Counted from the stretch's first letter, positions 40,331-52,528 are shown. The stretch: DNA of 64,000 bases from Agapetus fuscipes (GCA_951799405.1 OX637332.1:4593001-4657000), one strand, 5' to 3'. Program-made: numbers and translations. Notes: a model not told the origin generated them from the letters alone.

Positions 40331-40587
40331 AGATCTAATCTAAATCTAAGTTGCAAAGATATGTATCTTTTGAGATTCATATTAAATGCATGCTCACAAA
40401 CAGACACGTGTAAGTTTGCGCTTAAAAATGCTGCATGTATACTTAAATTCAAAAACCAAACCTCAAATGAACATAAGATCTGCAACTTTTGCCGACCTTC
40501 CCTGGAACAGGGGTGACATTGGCAAAGTGAACCATTTTTTACAGCTTGGGTGGTCAGCCTCATACCAACCTAGCAGTTAAGGACTGA
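40331..40587 (-). repeat. Element C, near full-length
   Basis: Tail TCTAATCTAAATCTAAGTTG; end CCAACCTAGCAGTTAAGGA. Confidence 0.85.
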
Positions 40588-40827
40588 ACATTGTTGTTAA
40601 TTGAAAAATAGTTAATAGTAAAATAACAAAATACAACTTCTACAAAAAAATGAAATGACAAATTGAAGTAAATTAAATTCCAACAAAATAATTAAATCAT
40701 AAAACTCAATCCCACAAATGAATAACAAATCAAATCAAAATTATACATCGATTTCAAAAACAAAGCTAACAAAAACTCATTTTCAAGACTTAAATCAGTT
40801 TGTAGAGCCTAAAATCACAACAATGCC

Positions 40828-40905
40828 CCTCACAACAGTGCCCTTGACAACAGTGCCCTTGACAACAGTGCCCTTGACAACAGTGCCCTTTACAACTCTC
40901 ACCTT
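40828..40905 (+). repeat. 15-bp minisatellite, five units
   Basis: CAACAGTGCCCTTGA repeated about five times with end variants. It reads PLTTV repeats in one frame, but no gene is supported. Confidence 0.85.
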
Positions 40906-41169
40906 TGTTGAGTATAATCCGTTTAGCGCCGTACATTTTTTTAATGGGAAATCAAATTTTGGTGTTTGTAAAGAAATGGTATCCTATGTTAATGTGTTTA
41001 TTTCAAGTACACAACTCCTTGGTCTCTAGGAACTGCAAATAGCGTCTTCACTGCTAGAAGATTTATTTTCTTCTATCTTTTTCTTTCGTGATGAAGTACC
41101 CAGCTATACACTCAAATAACTCCCCGGCAGTCACTGCCTTTTGAAACCCTCGTATTTTATTTTTTATTT

Positions 41170-41478
41170 TTAAGGAATCCTGTGCGGGAGACTCCCTAGA
41201 TTCTAGAGACTCTAGGGGTCTATGTCACTTGTAGTGCCGTAGAGGTGTACGAGCTTGGTCGTTGCTACAAAGCGCCAATACTCAAGCAAGACTCAGTTGC
41301 TGTTAGGCTGGATAGACCTTTAGTGACCTGTCTTTGGTAAAGGCTTTATGAATTTTTTCAACCCAGCGAAGAGCATATTTGGAAATATAAATGGTATATT
41401 TTTGTGCTCCGCCGGGATCCGAATCCACAACCTTCCATTTACAAGTCCGAAGTGTTGCCAAAGGACTACGGACCGGTC
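41170..41478 (-). mobile_element. SINE-A copy with alternative tail
   Basis: Tail side GGAATCCTGTGCGGGAGACT, GACTCTAGGGGTCTATG; body CAAGCAAGACTCAGTTGCTG; head reversed B box GGATCCGAATCC and end GACTACGGACCGGTC. No 5S-like head. Confidence 0.85.
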
Positions 41479-41479
41479 G

Positions 41480-43584
41480 TATGGATGCAATGTGCCAAAA
41501 AAACACAGTTTTATGCTGTTTTTACCACCATCACCTTAATTTCTGAGACACATCCTTTCGCATTGACTTAATTTATGATCACATTAACTGCGCAAAAAAT
41601 ATTAATAACAGTATAGAATATCTCAAATAAGAGTATTTTTCAAAACTCTAAAACTCCATTTCGACAGGCATATTTTGAAATGACAGAACAGTCATTGACC
41701 TTTAATACACAGGAACTTGCAGGACCCATAAACCATACAATTACTTGTTGAAACACGAAGGGAAACAGTGCTATTATTAGTCAAAATGTTGCTTTATATT
41801 ATGTCGGAAATTTAAAACATCGCAAAACTACTGTAAAAAATTGATATTGGAACATAAACTGATTGATGATTTATCATGTGCCGACTGGGAATATTATACT
41901 TTCCAGCTGTGCTATGAAAATAATGTGCCATACAGGTGTCGTTAAAGCGAAACGCGTCTGGCGCAGTGTGCGCACTGAACCTGTTAAAGGAATAAATAAT
42001 ATTTTTTTTATAAACCTGGTATTTTAATATACAAATAGGTCTTTGAATGAGGGAGTTCCGCAAAATATACTAGGGGTATTTTTCTTTTGCACAGGTGCGA
42101 CTGACTGAGGGTTAAGCGCACACCGCAGATAGGATACCTTTCTGATATTTATGGTTATTGATTTCAGGCAGCTATTGTTGCTTTTTCGCCGCACACATTG
42201 AGGGCCTTATAAGCCCTTGAATAATTATTCTGTAATGCTTATTTATTTTAGTGTGTAGTTTTGTCCAACATTCCAAGTATGATTTTTGTAACTACTCTCA
42301 AATTTAATTTGGATCTTGAATCATATTGATTTGTATAATATAGCCTGAATGCTGAAATATGAATTTATTTATTTGTGACTGAACCATTTTAAGTGTACCG
42401 ATTATATATTTTTTCTTCTATGCTTCCATGAGGCTCTAATATTCTTACCATCAGGCCAGGATTCAGGGCAGTTTGAGCAGTGAAAATTCACCAGGTTCCT
42501 TATATTTAAGGGATCTCAAAAGATGAACGGAATTACTTCCATTTGTCTTCGTCCCAAAGAATTTTAATAAGAAGTAAACAAAAACATTTGATTTTGTAGG
42601 GTTTAACATTTGAACATAATTAATCTCTTTCTTTGTAAGTAACCAGGATTTTTTTAAAACTGTCTTGACAAATCATTGAAAATATTTTAAAGTTGCTTCA
42701 TTATTGTTCAATAGATAAAATCAACTGATCTTATCTTTCATTACTGATCAAAAGATTCACAAATAAATTGTTAAACTTCACTTTAAATGCCGTAGTTACA
42801 ACTCATGTTCGTTTTGGTTTTTTATAAGTAAGAAAATTTTAGGATGAAGGGTATCATGTCACTTCCCACCAGGGCTCCCTTGGGAGGTTCAATCCGGGCC
42901 TGCTCACCATGGATCCCTTATGTTTTATTTGTTCACTGTAAGTTTTCAACTTACAAAATGGTTGAAATTTAATGATTCCAGATTAACGTCTACGGATACA
43001 ATAAAACTAGTATTTTGTATCATTAATAAAAAGTAACTGGTCCAAATCTGTTTTTTTTTTACTCTTTTGAATGCATGGTATTTAATTTTGAATCCAAACT
43101 GTGCTATTCACAAAACACTTAATACATGGCTAATTCATGAATCATGGTTTTTTTGTATGAAAAATTGTGTTCAGGTGTAGGATGAACCGTAGATTTTTTG
43201 TGTGTGAATAGCACCGTATATATTTTAAGTTATGTGTTTTTCAAAACTCCATGTATGATTATATTAATTGAAGCTTGATTTCACATACAACTCCTAAATT
43301 TTCAAGAGGTACCTACCTATCCAATTGTAATTTCTGTTATGGATAGGTTTTAAAAGTTGAAAATTACATCATCTACATAGTATTAAGTTCTCTTGTACAG
43401 TTAGAAGATTATTATAATTATATTTTAGTTATCAATAAGCATTGTAAATAAGAGGTTTAGGAGTTGTTGTTGAAATATAGTTTCATTATCTTTAAATAAG
43501 TTAAGTACACATGAATAAGGATCTTTATGAACTTTGGAGTAAGGGCGCTGATGGGAAATTCAAGATTATCAACTGATAAAATGA
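41480..43584. other. AT-rich stretch without recognised genes
   Basis: No long frames. 41935-41990 holds a GC-richer block (GCGAAACGCGTCTGGCGC) followed by an AATAAATAA tail resembling the hairpin elements near 62900. 42850-42920 has an unassigned GGGCTCCCTTGGGAGG palindrome. Confidence 0.4.
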
Positions 43585-43858
43585 AGATGATTTATTTGGT
43601 GAGCGCTGTTTTTGTGTAAATCACAAACACCACAAGAGCCCTCTGCGAGCTTTGTTGCTATAGAAAGCGTCAATTCTCAAGCAAGACCCATTTGCTGTGA
43701 GGATGGATGGATCTATGGTGACTGGTCTAAAGTTAAGGCAGATTAATTTTTCAACCCAGCAAAGAGCATATATGAAAAAAATATGCTTCTCTGGGTATTG
43801 AACTCCCTCCTTCCAATTATGAGTTAGGAGTGTTAATCTCTAGACTGCAGGCCAGTCA
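43585..43858 (-). mobile_element. SINE-A copy with LINE-type tail
   Basis: GATTTATTTGGTGAGCGCTG and CACAAGAGCCCTCTGCGAGC are the reverse of the LINE-like tail. Body CAAGCAAGACCCATTTGCTG; a diverged head ends at GACTGCAGGCCAGTC. Confidence 0.8.
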
Positions 43859-44214
43859 TTATGATTTTCAGATGACCAATGATTTTCTTTAAAATAAAAC
43901 TTTTCAATCTTTAACAGAACCTCTCGGACACCACTTCTTATAGTTTACGGCATGCTTGTAATTCCTCCTTTTCATTGAAATAAAAAATAACCACAGCAAA
44001 ATAACAATGCTAGCTTAACAAACCACTAAACTGTCAGAAATTACGTTTTTAAGATGGCCCCAGTAGTAGCCCTTTTAACCACATTCACAAAGACCCTTAC
44101 CTGACCGTACACAAAAACTCAAATAAGTAAGATATCCAAAATGTATTTGTAAAAAAAACTTGTACCTATTATGTAATAAAAAGTTAAAAATTAATCTCAG
44201 TATTTTTATTTTCA

Positions 44215-44332
44215 TTGTAAAAATTGTTTCACTTGATAATGTCACCCTTGTTTCAGGGTGAACTTAAGCAAAGTTTGTGTTGATTTGAGGTTTCTGATAT
44301 ATACTTTGTAAGTACACATCACATACAGTAGG
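44215..44332 (+). repeat. Element C fragment
   Basis: GTTTCACTTGATAATGTCAC, GTTTCAGGGTGAACTTAAGC, TTGTAAGTACACATCACAT. Confidence 0.6.
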
Positions 44333-44406
44333 AGTATAGGACTTGAGGAGGAATGTATTGGACAGGCAGCGGTGGCTGCAGGTAATCAAGGTGGCCTAGA
44401 CCCACC

Positions 44407-44600
44407 CTGAAGCGCTATTCTGCTAAAGTCCTTACGACCTAAGGCGACGAGCTGGAGATTCGTGTCCAAAAATAAGATTTACTGTGATTTTTTATTTATG
44501 GAGTTCTTTTGCAAGTGCTAGCACTCCCGGCTTGTTTTGGACACAAATCGCCAGCTCGTCGCCTTACGGTCGTAAGGAATTTGACAGAATAGCGCATCTG
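44407..44600. mobile_element. MITE-G copy 1
   Basis: Inverted repeats of about 60 bp: CTGAAGCGCTATTCTGCTAA and CTTACGACC at left; CGTAAGGAATTTGACAGAAT and AGCGCATCTG at right. Relatives at 48575 and 59577. Followed by a six-unit GAT microsatellite at 44619. Confidence 0.85.
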
Positions 44601-44839
44601 GGCTATTATATACTAATGATGATGATGATGATGATTTGTAGAGCGCCATTTTGTGACTACTGTCACTGCAAAGGCGCTGATTATAATATGAGTACAAAAA
44701 TGCATACAGACCTACATGGCTTAAAATTAATGTGAAAAAAATGAATCTTACATCACCACCTTGTAAAACTTGTCACTTTTGTTAGTTCAATGTGATGTCG
44801 GCTGAACTGCTAAAATTTAAGAAGTATTTTTTTTTTTTT

Positions 44840-45262
44840 TTAAGAAATCCTGTGCGGGAGACTCCCTAGATTCTAAAGACTCTAGGGGTCTATGACACTT
44901 GTTGTAGTGCCGCAGAGGGGTACGAGCTTGGTCGTCGCTACAAAGCGCCAATACTCAAGCAAGACCCTAGTTGCTGTAAGGCTGGATGGACCTTTGGTGA
45001 CCGGTCATTGGTAAAGGTTTTTATGAATTTTTCAACCCAGCGAAGAGCACATTCTGGTATATTTTTGTGCTCCGCCGGGATCCGAATCCACAACCTTCCA
45101 TTTACGAGTCCGAAGTGTTGCCACTACGGACTACGAACCGGTCCAAGATGCCAACGACACGCGGTGTACCTGAGCGGTTACCCATCCAAGCACTGACCAC
45201 GCCCAATGTTGCTTAACTTCGATGATCTATGGGAACCGGTGCTTTCAACATGGCTAACGTCG
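44840..45262 (-). mobile_element. SINE-A, full length with 5S head and alternative tail
   Basis: From the right: 5S-like head at 45148-45262 (plus strand reads TTGCTTAACTTCGATGATC, GGTTACCCATCCAAG), tRNA-like unit about 45065-45145 (reversed B box GGATCCGAATCC), body, then the alternative tail (ATCCTGTGCGGGAGACTCCC) near 44845. The 5S-to-tRNA junction is the same as in the 8807 copy. Confidence 0.88.
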
Positions 45263-45611
45263 TTGACGAATGTTGAATACAAAAAAAATAATATTAATTC
45301 ATTTTAAGAGTTTGAAGGCTGTGAAGTCACAAAAGCCTTCTCTTTCAGCTGTCATCCGAATTCACTTATATCTAGGTAGCAACGTTAGTATTTGTAACTA
45401 CTTATATTCAAAATATTGACAAAAGGGTTCACAGCATTTTCACACGTGAATGCATTTTGCCCCGATTGTTTATGGTTTGTCAATGGGTTACCGGGTCGAA
45501 AGTCTATGTATGGGGATGTATGAAAGCTTTCACAGGGTCTGTCGGGTAATCCATAAACAATCCGGGCAGAATAGTTCTCGTGTGAAAAGGAGTGAGGTGT
45601 TCATAGTAGTT

Positions 45612-45852
45612 CCAAGAACTGTAACTGTAACTGTAACTCTGTCGCCATTCCGCTAGGGGTGGCCAGAGCCTCTGCAGAGTTGCCTCCATTTTTTCCTATC
45701 CTTACATAGGTACCTCTTTCAATTCATTCATATCCATCACCTTTTTCATGCATTTTCTTCTTTTACGCTCACTTTGTATATCCCATTCTTTCACAATCTC
45801 CTCAATCTGATCACTCCATACTTTTCTCGGTCGTCCCTTCTCTCTTTTTTTT
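45612..45852 (-). repeat. GRGRPRK-family LINE 3' fragment
   Basis: Repeat tail AACTGTAACTGTAACTGTAA then CTGTCGCCATTCCGCTAGGG, TCATATCCATCACCTTTTTC, CTCGGTCGTCCC. Relative of 31210 and 15470, diverged. Confidence 0.75.
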
Positions 45853-46843
45853 TTTCCAAGGATAATAAATAACCAGAGTTTCTAATTCTACCAGTGACTT
45901 AGTGAGCATCTAATAAAACCAAGGTGTTACAAGGTTTGTACAATAATGATTTTGGTTGATGGCCCATCTCTCTGCAAAGGGGGCTAGTGTTATCGAGAAG
46001 GGATAGCTTCTTGGCTGCAAAAAATTATAAGAAAGCTCCCCGGATTTGTCTTTTACTTATGCCCTGCGTACTGTATCAGTGTGGAGAACTGTGATAGTGG
46101 GACACGCAGGCAATCAACAATCACATTTTATACAAGATTTCACACCTATGTATATTCATTGATATATAAGAATTCTTAGCTCCATGCCTATATATTCATA
46201 CACCTTGTCTGAAACCTTTGAAGAGAGGTGGAAGAAGATTAACACATGAAATTCTTTGTATGTTTCAAATGCCAAATAGGATAGGATTGTGAAGACAAGC
46301 AAACAAAACAAGAAAACAAAATATAAAAAAGCCAAGATACTGGAAGGTTTTGCTGACTGTCAAGTTATTTAATTTAAATACCAAATATATTGAGAGTCAA
46401 ACAACAAAGCTTCCAACTTTTTCCATAGACCATGTTTGGGAAGCATGCTTCAAGCACTTTGATTGCATAATAAAATTATAATGCTCATGGGGAACTTGCT
46501 CTCAAATCATTTGTAGTTGTAGTTTTGATTGGGGTAGTCAAAATTATGTTTTCAGGGAAAAGGCAAACCAATTTTTTTTTTTTGGCTTCTAGAACCGTAA
46601 TCCTATAAAAAGGTGACGTTTGTTGGCCGAGAAAAAAGATCTATTTTTTTTTATGTTGAGTCATTCATGAAATAGGTACCTACCTACGTATTTAGGAATG
46701 AAAAAAAAGTCGTATTTGATCAAATAAATATATTTACATTTTTTTTTTGAAAATGAGATTTTATTTATGGAAATGAAGAGAAAAAGATTCAGCGTATTTC
46801 CGTATTTTTATCTCATTTAAAAAAAACAAATTGCCGCCTTTGT
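45853..46843. other. Non-coding DNA upstream of the Ssu72 gene
   Basis: No gene seen. 46555-46645 (CTAGAACCGTAATCC, GTGACGTTTGTTGGCCGAG) resembles the dimeric repeat at 19760. No clear TATA box or CpG-rich promoter could be assigned. Confidence 0.35.
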
Positions 46844-47139
46844 GTGTATTTTGTCTATGATACCGTCAGTTTTTTGTTGGTTTCCTCTATTGTCTGTGGT
46901 TCGATAGATCACGTGATCCGTTGTAGTTTCCGTTGGCGGTTGGCGCGTTTGAACAAGAAGAAACGTCGGTTTGTTGTTTGTTATTGCCATCAAATTACGC
47001 GCCTTGACTGTTTAATCGCTGCGATATTCATTTGCCAATCTTTACCCATCAGCTCATCAAGCTTACCACCAATCTTCAGTTACCGTGTGATTATTTGTAC
47101 TAGATAATTGCGCAAGGAGATTTTGTTTACGTCCTATCA
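46844..47139 (+). promoter_or_regulatory. Probable 5' UTR / promoter region of the Ssu72 gene
   Basis: 300 bp with higher GC than the DNA before it, directly upstream of the Ssu72 start and free of transposons. The start site cannot be placed. Confidence 0.35.
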
Positions 47140-50031
47140 ATGCCTGATTTACATTTCGCCATAGTATGTTCGTCAAATATGAACCGCAGCATGGAAGCTC
47201 ATGCCCTATTGAGGAAAAAAGGTTACTCGGTGGAGTCCTATGGAAGTGGAGACAGGGTGAAGCTTCCTGCTCCTAGCGAAAGCGGGCGACCCTACTACGC
47301 TTATAAGTTCGGAACGCCGTACGCCGATATACAAAATGATTTAAAAAGAAAAAATCAAGAATTCTATACTTCAACTGGCGTCCTGGGCATGCTGGAGAGG
47401 AATCGAAAAATCAAGGAATGCCCTGAAAAGTTCCAGACGACCAAAATTAAATTTGATGTCGTGATAACTTGCCACAAGCGCTTCTACAACCAAGTAAGGA
47501 TGTTTTATGTTTTTTTTTGTAAAAGAAGTTGTGCATGTGGTGATAAGTTCGAGTTTGTTATGAGGATTAGGACGTACACACCGAAGGTAGGGAAAGTCAG
47601 AACTAACGTCGCCATTTTGTAGAGCCTCACTTTTGATAAATCAATTTAAAGGTCTAAATCAAGCTTGTTCAACATACGGCCCGCGGGCCACAATGTGGCC
47701 CGTCATCCGGCCCGCGACGACATCTAGTTATTGCGCAATATGTTCTTCATCTATTTAAAGCAGCGGTTTTTTTTTGTAATTTCTTCTTCTTGCCGTGTTC
47801 TCGTCGCACGTGACGAGTGGAACCTATTTATTTTACAGGCTTGTTCCTTGACTTGTAGGTTGGAATGTGGCTGACCACCCATGCTGTAAGAAATGGTTCA
47901 CTTTGCCTATGTCCCCCTGTTTCAGGGAAGGACGGCAAGAGTTGCAGGGTGTATGTCCATTTGAGATTTGGGTTTTATGTTGTAGGTTCACATGCGGCAT
48001 GTGCAAGCATGAACTTGTACGTGTCTACTTGTGAGAATGCAAATAATGTGAATCCCCAATGTAACATATCTTTGCAACTTAAGTCGATTAGATAAAATAA
48101 GGGGCTGGCCTTACGTCAGCCACTTCGGTTGAAGTGGGGGTTTCCCAGTCCCCGGGGGGGCTGTTATGCATTTATTGTAAAGGCTGAGTAAATCTTGCCT
48201 GTATTTTATTTTGGGGTTTGAAATAAACACTGAAGCGCCAATCTTTTCTGACACCCTTGGTGGGATTCAAACCCGAGCTCACAGCTTGGAATGCAAGCAC
48301 CCTACCAATTGAGCTATTGACTGGACTAAAGGCCTTAAGTCATAACAGGGCTTACCATAAGATGCCATCGATGTTCAGTTTTTAAGTTCAGTTATTAAGC
48401 TATGTGTAGGTATATCTATTTTTAATCAACTTATGCCTATGGAAGAGGTGGGGGGAGTGCGCTAGACTGAAACGTTAAAGTCATGAAGCTAGTTCCTGGT
48501 CTCACATAGCAAATCATTGAAGACAAGACACAAAATGGGCCCTTTCCTATGTTTTGATGAGAGGTTTACTCATCCTGAAGCCCTATTCTGCTAAATTCCT
48601 TGCGATTCGTGTCCAAAAATAAGGTGTACTGTGATGTTTTTATCTATGGAATTCTTTCGCAAGCGCTAGCATTCTCCGACTTGTATTGATATCCAAAGTG
48701 TAAGGAATTTAACAGAATAGCGCTTCTGGCTGCAGTGGCATTAAGAAGCCCCCAGTTGTCCATATTTGCAGTGCTCTTGGTACAGCCATTGCGAAAGCAC
48801 TTCAAGGACAACCATGCCTTGCGGTCCAAGTCGAAATCTGCCATTCTGTGGTTGGGATCAGAGATAATGCTATTGTTCTTCAGTTTATTGCTTTCAGTTC
48901 GATTGTATACCCGAACCTAGAGTGCCCCAAGTTCAATGATGCTAAATTGAAAAAAAATAGTTGGTCTGAATTTAAGAAGATTGAATTCGGTCGAAAGCTC
49001 AATTCGTAGAGTGCTTGCAATCCATGCTGAGAGCTCGGATTCAAATACCACCAATGGCGTTAGAAATGATTTCCCATTTTCGTGTTTATCTCAAACACAA
49101 AATAAAATACTCTTTAGGTTTACTCAGCCTTCATAAGAAATCAGTACCAGTCCCCTCGGGAGCTGGCAGACCCCCACTTCCATAGTAATGCCGGCTTCTT
49201 ACCTGTAAAAATAAATAGGTGCCACTCACCATATGCAGACCCTTAAGGGAGAGCGCGGCAATAAATTTCACTGTATGTGTAGCTTAGTTGTGTAGTTACG
49301 TTGTGTGTTTAAATTTTTTGAGAACATACAATTTAAACAAAATTGGGTGCTACATACATAAGGTTCACAAATTTTATCTAAATCTAAATCTAAGCTGCAA
49401 AGATATGTATCATTTGAGATTCATATTAAATGCATTCCCACAAGCAGACATGCATAATTTCGTGCTTACACATGCCGCATGTGGACCTACAATATAAAAA
49501 ACCCAATCTCAAATGAACATAAGCCCTGCAACTCTTGCCGACCTTCCCTGAAGCAGGGGTGACATTGGCAAAGTGAACCATTTTTTACAGTATGGGTGGT
49601 CAGCCGCATACCAACCTATCAGTCAAGGAGTACAAGCAATTATTTCAATGAAAACTCTTTTTTTATAGTTCTCTGGGTTTTTGGGTTTTTCTTTTTTTTT
49701 ATAAATATGTACATATTTGAGTGATAGCATTTTACCAACACAAAGCACGTATGGACTATTATCAAATGGCACATTTGACTCTATTTTTATTTATTTGCAG
49801 GTTGTCAATTACTTCGGATCATGGGCTCCTGTTGCGAACCAGCGTGTCCATATTGTGAATATAGATGTAGGAGATACATTGGATGACGCGATGCTGGGCT
49901 CATTTGTTATCATGGACATGGCGAGGAAATTTCAGCTGGCTACAGATCTAGATGAAGAAATTGATGAGCTCGTCGAGGAGATGAAGGTTAAGGTTAAGCA
50001 ACCCATTGATAACTGTGTGTATTTCTATTAA
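47140..50031 (+). CDS. Ssu72: RNA polymerase II CTD phosphatase Ssu72, two exons, 194 aa
   Basis: Exons 47140-47493 (118 codons, phase 0, donor CAA-GTAAGG) and 49801-50031 (acceptor TTTATTTGCAG). Ssu72 removes phosphate from Ser5/Ser7 of the RNA polymerase II C-terminal domain and acts in 3'-end processing in the nucleus. Seen: AIVCSSNMNRSMEAH, with nucleophile C10 and R16 of the C-x5-R loop; SYGSGDRVKLP; LLERNRKI-like MLERNRKIKECPEKFQ; FDVVITC; and VHIVNIDVGD carrying the general-acid Asp (D140). The tail ends CVYFY, as family members end in FY. The length equals the usual 194-195 aa. The region after residue 108 (CHKRFYN) differs from the more common EERVYD, so a diverged paralogue is possible. 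The intron holds an hAT-like relic, element C copies, SINE-B and MITE-G. Confidence 0.93.
47655..47775. mobile_element. hAT-like terminus relic
   Basis: CTTGTTCAACATACGGCCCG, CGGGCCACAATGTGGCCC, ATCCGGCCCGCGA. GGCCCGCGGGCC-type ends near a CAACnnnCGGCCC start are common in hAT transposon termini. The other end is not seen. Confidence 0.45.
47783..48326 (-). mobile_element. SINE-B copy split by element C
   Basis: CTTCTTGCCGTGTTCTCG to CCTATTTATTTTACAGG (47783-47838), then element C, then TAAGGGGCTGGCCTTACGTC to GAGCTATTGACTGGAC (48098-48326). In other copies ACAGG and TAAGG are adjacent. Confidence 0.88.
47842..48096 (+). repeat. Element C, full-length, nested in SINE-B
   Basis: TCCTTGACTTGTAGGTTGGA to TTTGCAACTTAAGTCGATTA. 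The split SINE gives its boundaries within a few bases. Confidence 0.88.
48575..48728. mobile_element. MITE-G copy 2
   Basis: CTGAAGCCCTATTCTGCTAA ... AATTTAACAGAATAGCGCTT; internal TTTCGCAAGCGCTAGCA. Confidence 0.8.
48988..49304 (+). mobile_element. SINE-B copy (plus), diverged
   Basis: CGGTCGAAAGCTCAATTCGT head, GGATTCAAATACC B box, ACTGTATGTGTAGCTTAGTT end. Confidence 0.82.
49378..49631 (-). repeat. Element C, near full-length
   Basis: Tail TCTAAATCTAAATCTAAGCT; end CAACCTATCAGTCAAGGA. 170 bp before exon 2 of the Ssu72 gene. Confidence 0.87.
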
Positions 50032-50179
50032 TGTCTGCCTTCACATAGCAGTATATAAGTATTTTAAGTATACTTTTAGGTTAACATGATATTGATTAAC
50101 TGCTGCACTGTATAGATGTTGAAAACCAGATTGACCCCATCAAGAGCATTGATACGTATATTTGATCCTGTATACTCCT

Positions 50180-50570
50180 GTATTATTGTATGTGCCAAGA
50201 CAATTGGACAGCTCGCCCATGGACAAATCGGTCACAGAGCAGTTCACAGGCAATTTGGCTACAGATAATTCATCCATAGACACATCGGTCATGGACAATT
50301 TAGTGACATGACAGTTCGTCCTCTAGATTTTTTAAATTTATGTCTACAGACAGCTCTCCAAAAAACCTTTGTCATTACTGTAGTTGTAATAAATTGTAAT
50401 TTTCTATGATGGACCTGTCTGTAGATCATATTATATTTATGTGACTGAAATGTCGTTGACCGTAAAAGTTAAGTGGACATAATGTCATGTGACCGAATTG
50501 TCTGTGACAGAATTGTCCATGGCCAAGTTGTCTGTCTATGGGCTATCTGCCACCAATTTGCTATGGCACC
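50180..50570. mobile_element. MITE-Q copy 1 (repeated GTGACCGA-type words in inverted halves)
   Basis: Left half has CACAGAGCAGTTCACAGGC, CATCCATAGACACATCGGTC; right half has ATGTCATGTGACCGAATTGT, CATGGCCAAGTTGTCTGTC. Each arm is an internal array of a ~21-bp word (GTGACCGAaTTGTCcaTGg). Lies in the 3' flank of the Ssu72 gene. Confidence 0.6.
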
Positions 50571-51051
50571 ATTATTGTATCACTCAATTCCACAAGTCCT
50601 TGAATCCATCTGGTTATTTTGATATATATTCGGTGCGGGATATTTTTAGTGTTTTTGGTAAGGTTTTTTCACACTTGTGGAATTTCAGGTAACACATTGT
50701 TTATTTTATTAAAAAAATACTTGAATAGAACAGATTTTATTCAAATGTTGCTTCAAAGTAAGCTCGTGTGGCTTTAATGCATCTTTTGGAGGTGTTAGAT
50801 GTTATTTTTCCATATTCATATTTTAACTGCACTGTACTAGATTAGAATTGATTTAGAGACCCACTGTGGTTCTGCCATAATTATTATTAATTTTTTTGTC
50901 ACTTATATGAATCCAAGTTGTTACTTTACATACAGCTGCAGATTTAATTCGTTTAACTCCACTTTGGCATTGTCATAACATGTTATTTAAATGAAATACC
51001 TTTTGATGGTCGCAACCTCCCCTAGCAGTCTCGTTATACCTACCTTACATA
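50571..51051. other. Unassigned non-coding DNA
   Basis: AT-rich, short frames only, nothing recognised. Confidence 0.4.
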
Positions 51052-51200
51052 TAGGTAGATAGAAAGCGGTTAAACATGGCCGCGCATGATGAGCTGATCT
51101 TGCTGTCAAAAGTTCTTCATAAAAATTGTGTGGAGATGATTTGACAGCGAGATCAGCCGTTCACGAGCAGACATGTTTAATTGCTTCCTATTTATCTACA
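51052..51200. mobile_element. Hairpin MITE
   Basis: Imperfect 55-bp inverted repeats: GGTAGATAGAAAGCGGTTAA ... TTTAATTGCTTCCTATTTAT; inner GAGCTGATCTTGCTGTCAAA pairs with TTTGACAGCGAGATCAGCC. Confidence 0.8.
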
Positions 51201-52393
51201 CACATGATCTGTAGATATATTGAGACTCCTCACCCTGGTGCCTATCGTAACCATCCTTATGTGCTTTTCAATGCACTTAGTTGGAGATCATGTTTATAGT
51301 TACGATCAGGAGACAAATATTTCACATCAACAGGCGTGACAGCCTGTCTTTAACAAAACCTGACTTTCCACATTGAGTGTTAAAAACCTTCAGGCATTTT
51401 GCCTTCTTTTAAAACTATTATGTATTTATATGAGCAAAGGCCAGTAAGTATCTCAAACAGTATTTTATAAAATGGGAGGATTTCATTTTTTTGTTAATGG
51501 AGAGTAAGTGTATACTTTTTTATTGGGCTGTGAAACAAAAAAAAACTATAATGTATTTAATAGATATTTGTAAAGTACTTAAACGTTAAATAAGAGTTTT
51601 AGTCTTACACGCTTATACTTAAAAGTTGTTTTGTAAATTTGTAATGATATACTTAGCTGTATCGCTACAACTTTGATGAATGATGTAAGGGTGCTTATGT
51701 TTGATTCATTTAGAAGTAAAGATTGCTATTTTATTGAACCAGTTCCTAAGGCACGGTGGAATGTTTTGGTTTGTTCCATCAAGCTTATAATATATGTGGT
51801 TAGTATTTAGTGGATTTTAGTTTATCCATGCTGGAAGTGTTAACTTATTTTTATCCTATCACAATAGGATATTTAACTAATTGTAATTTTAAAAAGACTG
51901 ATGCCATCTCCATTTTGCCAAAAATACACCATCTGTTCATTCAGCCATCAATGGTACCTTTCCTTGGACAGCTTAGTGTGACGAGTAAACAAAAAATACT
52001 TGAAAATTCAATATTTAAAATAAGAATAAATATAAATGACACACAATGACCTATACATAAGGTGACATAAGATAATTTTTATGATAGTATTATTATATTA
52101 CTGAAAGGTTTGTGTGAGGTTGACCACCTCTAGTGGTACACAGATCTTAATAAATGTAGGGGACATTTGAGCTGCTGTGGTATTCAGAGCTACCGTTTGA
52201 TAAAAATTGCATTATCATTTTGATTTTCTTTCACAAATATCCTTTCATTTTCAACGCAACTTTTTTCACATCAATTTGTTTTTTTTTTATCAAAATTTAA
52301 AATAATAACAATGTACAAAACAATACATCGATCGTCATGGCGAACTGCTTACAGTGATGTTTTACAATATGGATTTTGGAGGAATGGATTTCT
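51201..52393. other. AT-rich non-coding DNA
   Basis: One 79-codon frame at 51810 has no domain and biased, low-complexity content; not called as a gene. Nothing else recognised. Confidence 0.4.
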
Positions 52394-52528
52394 CAATGTT
52401 TTGTCAAAATTATATCCCACGCCATCAGGAGATGTGTCCGTTCTTCAATGAAGAAGCGCTAACTTAATCAAAGCCGAAGAAGAGACATGTCTCCTGATGA
52501 TATCAGATAAAACTTCGATACAACATTG
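52394..52528. mobile_element. Hairpin MITE
   Basis: CAATGTTTTGTCAAAATTAT, CATCAGGAGATGTGTCCG at left pair with GAGACATGTCTCCTGATGAT and ACTTCGATACAACATTG at right. Confidence 0.75.

Noticed and set aside
40828..40905. A repeat-containing secreted protein (PLTTV repeats)
   Set aside because: The repeat is a 15-bp minisatellite. The frame has no signal peptide and stops soon after.
47842..48096. Element C as a Helitron (it begins with TC)
   Set aside because: The 3' end lacks CTRR and the terminal hairpin, ends instead in variable repeats, and insertion is not between A and T.
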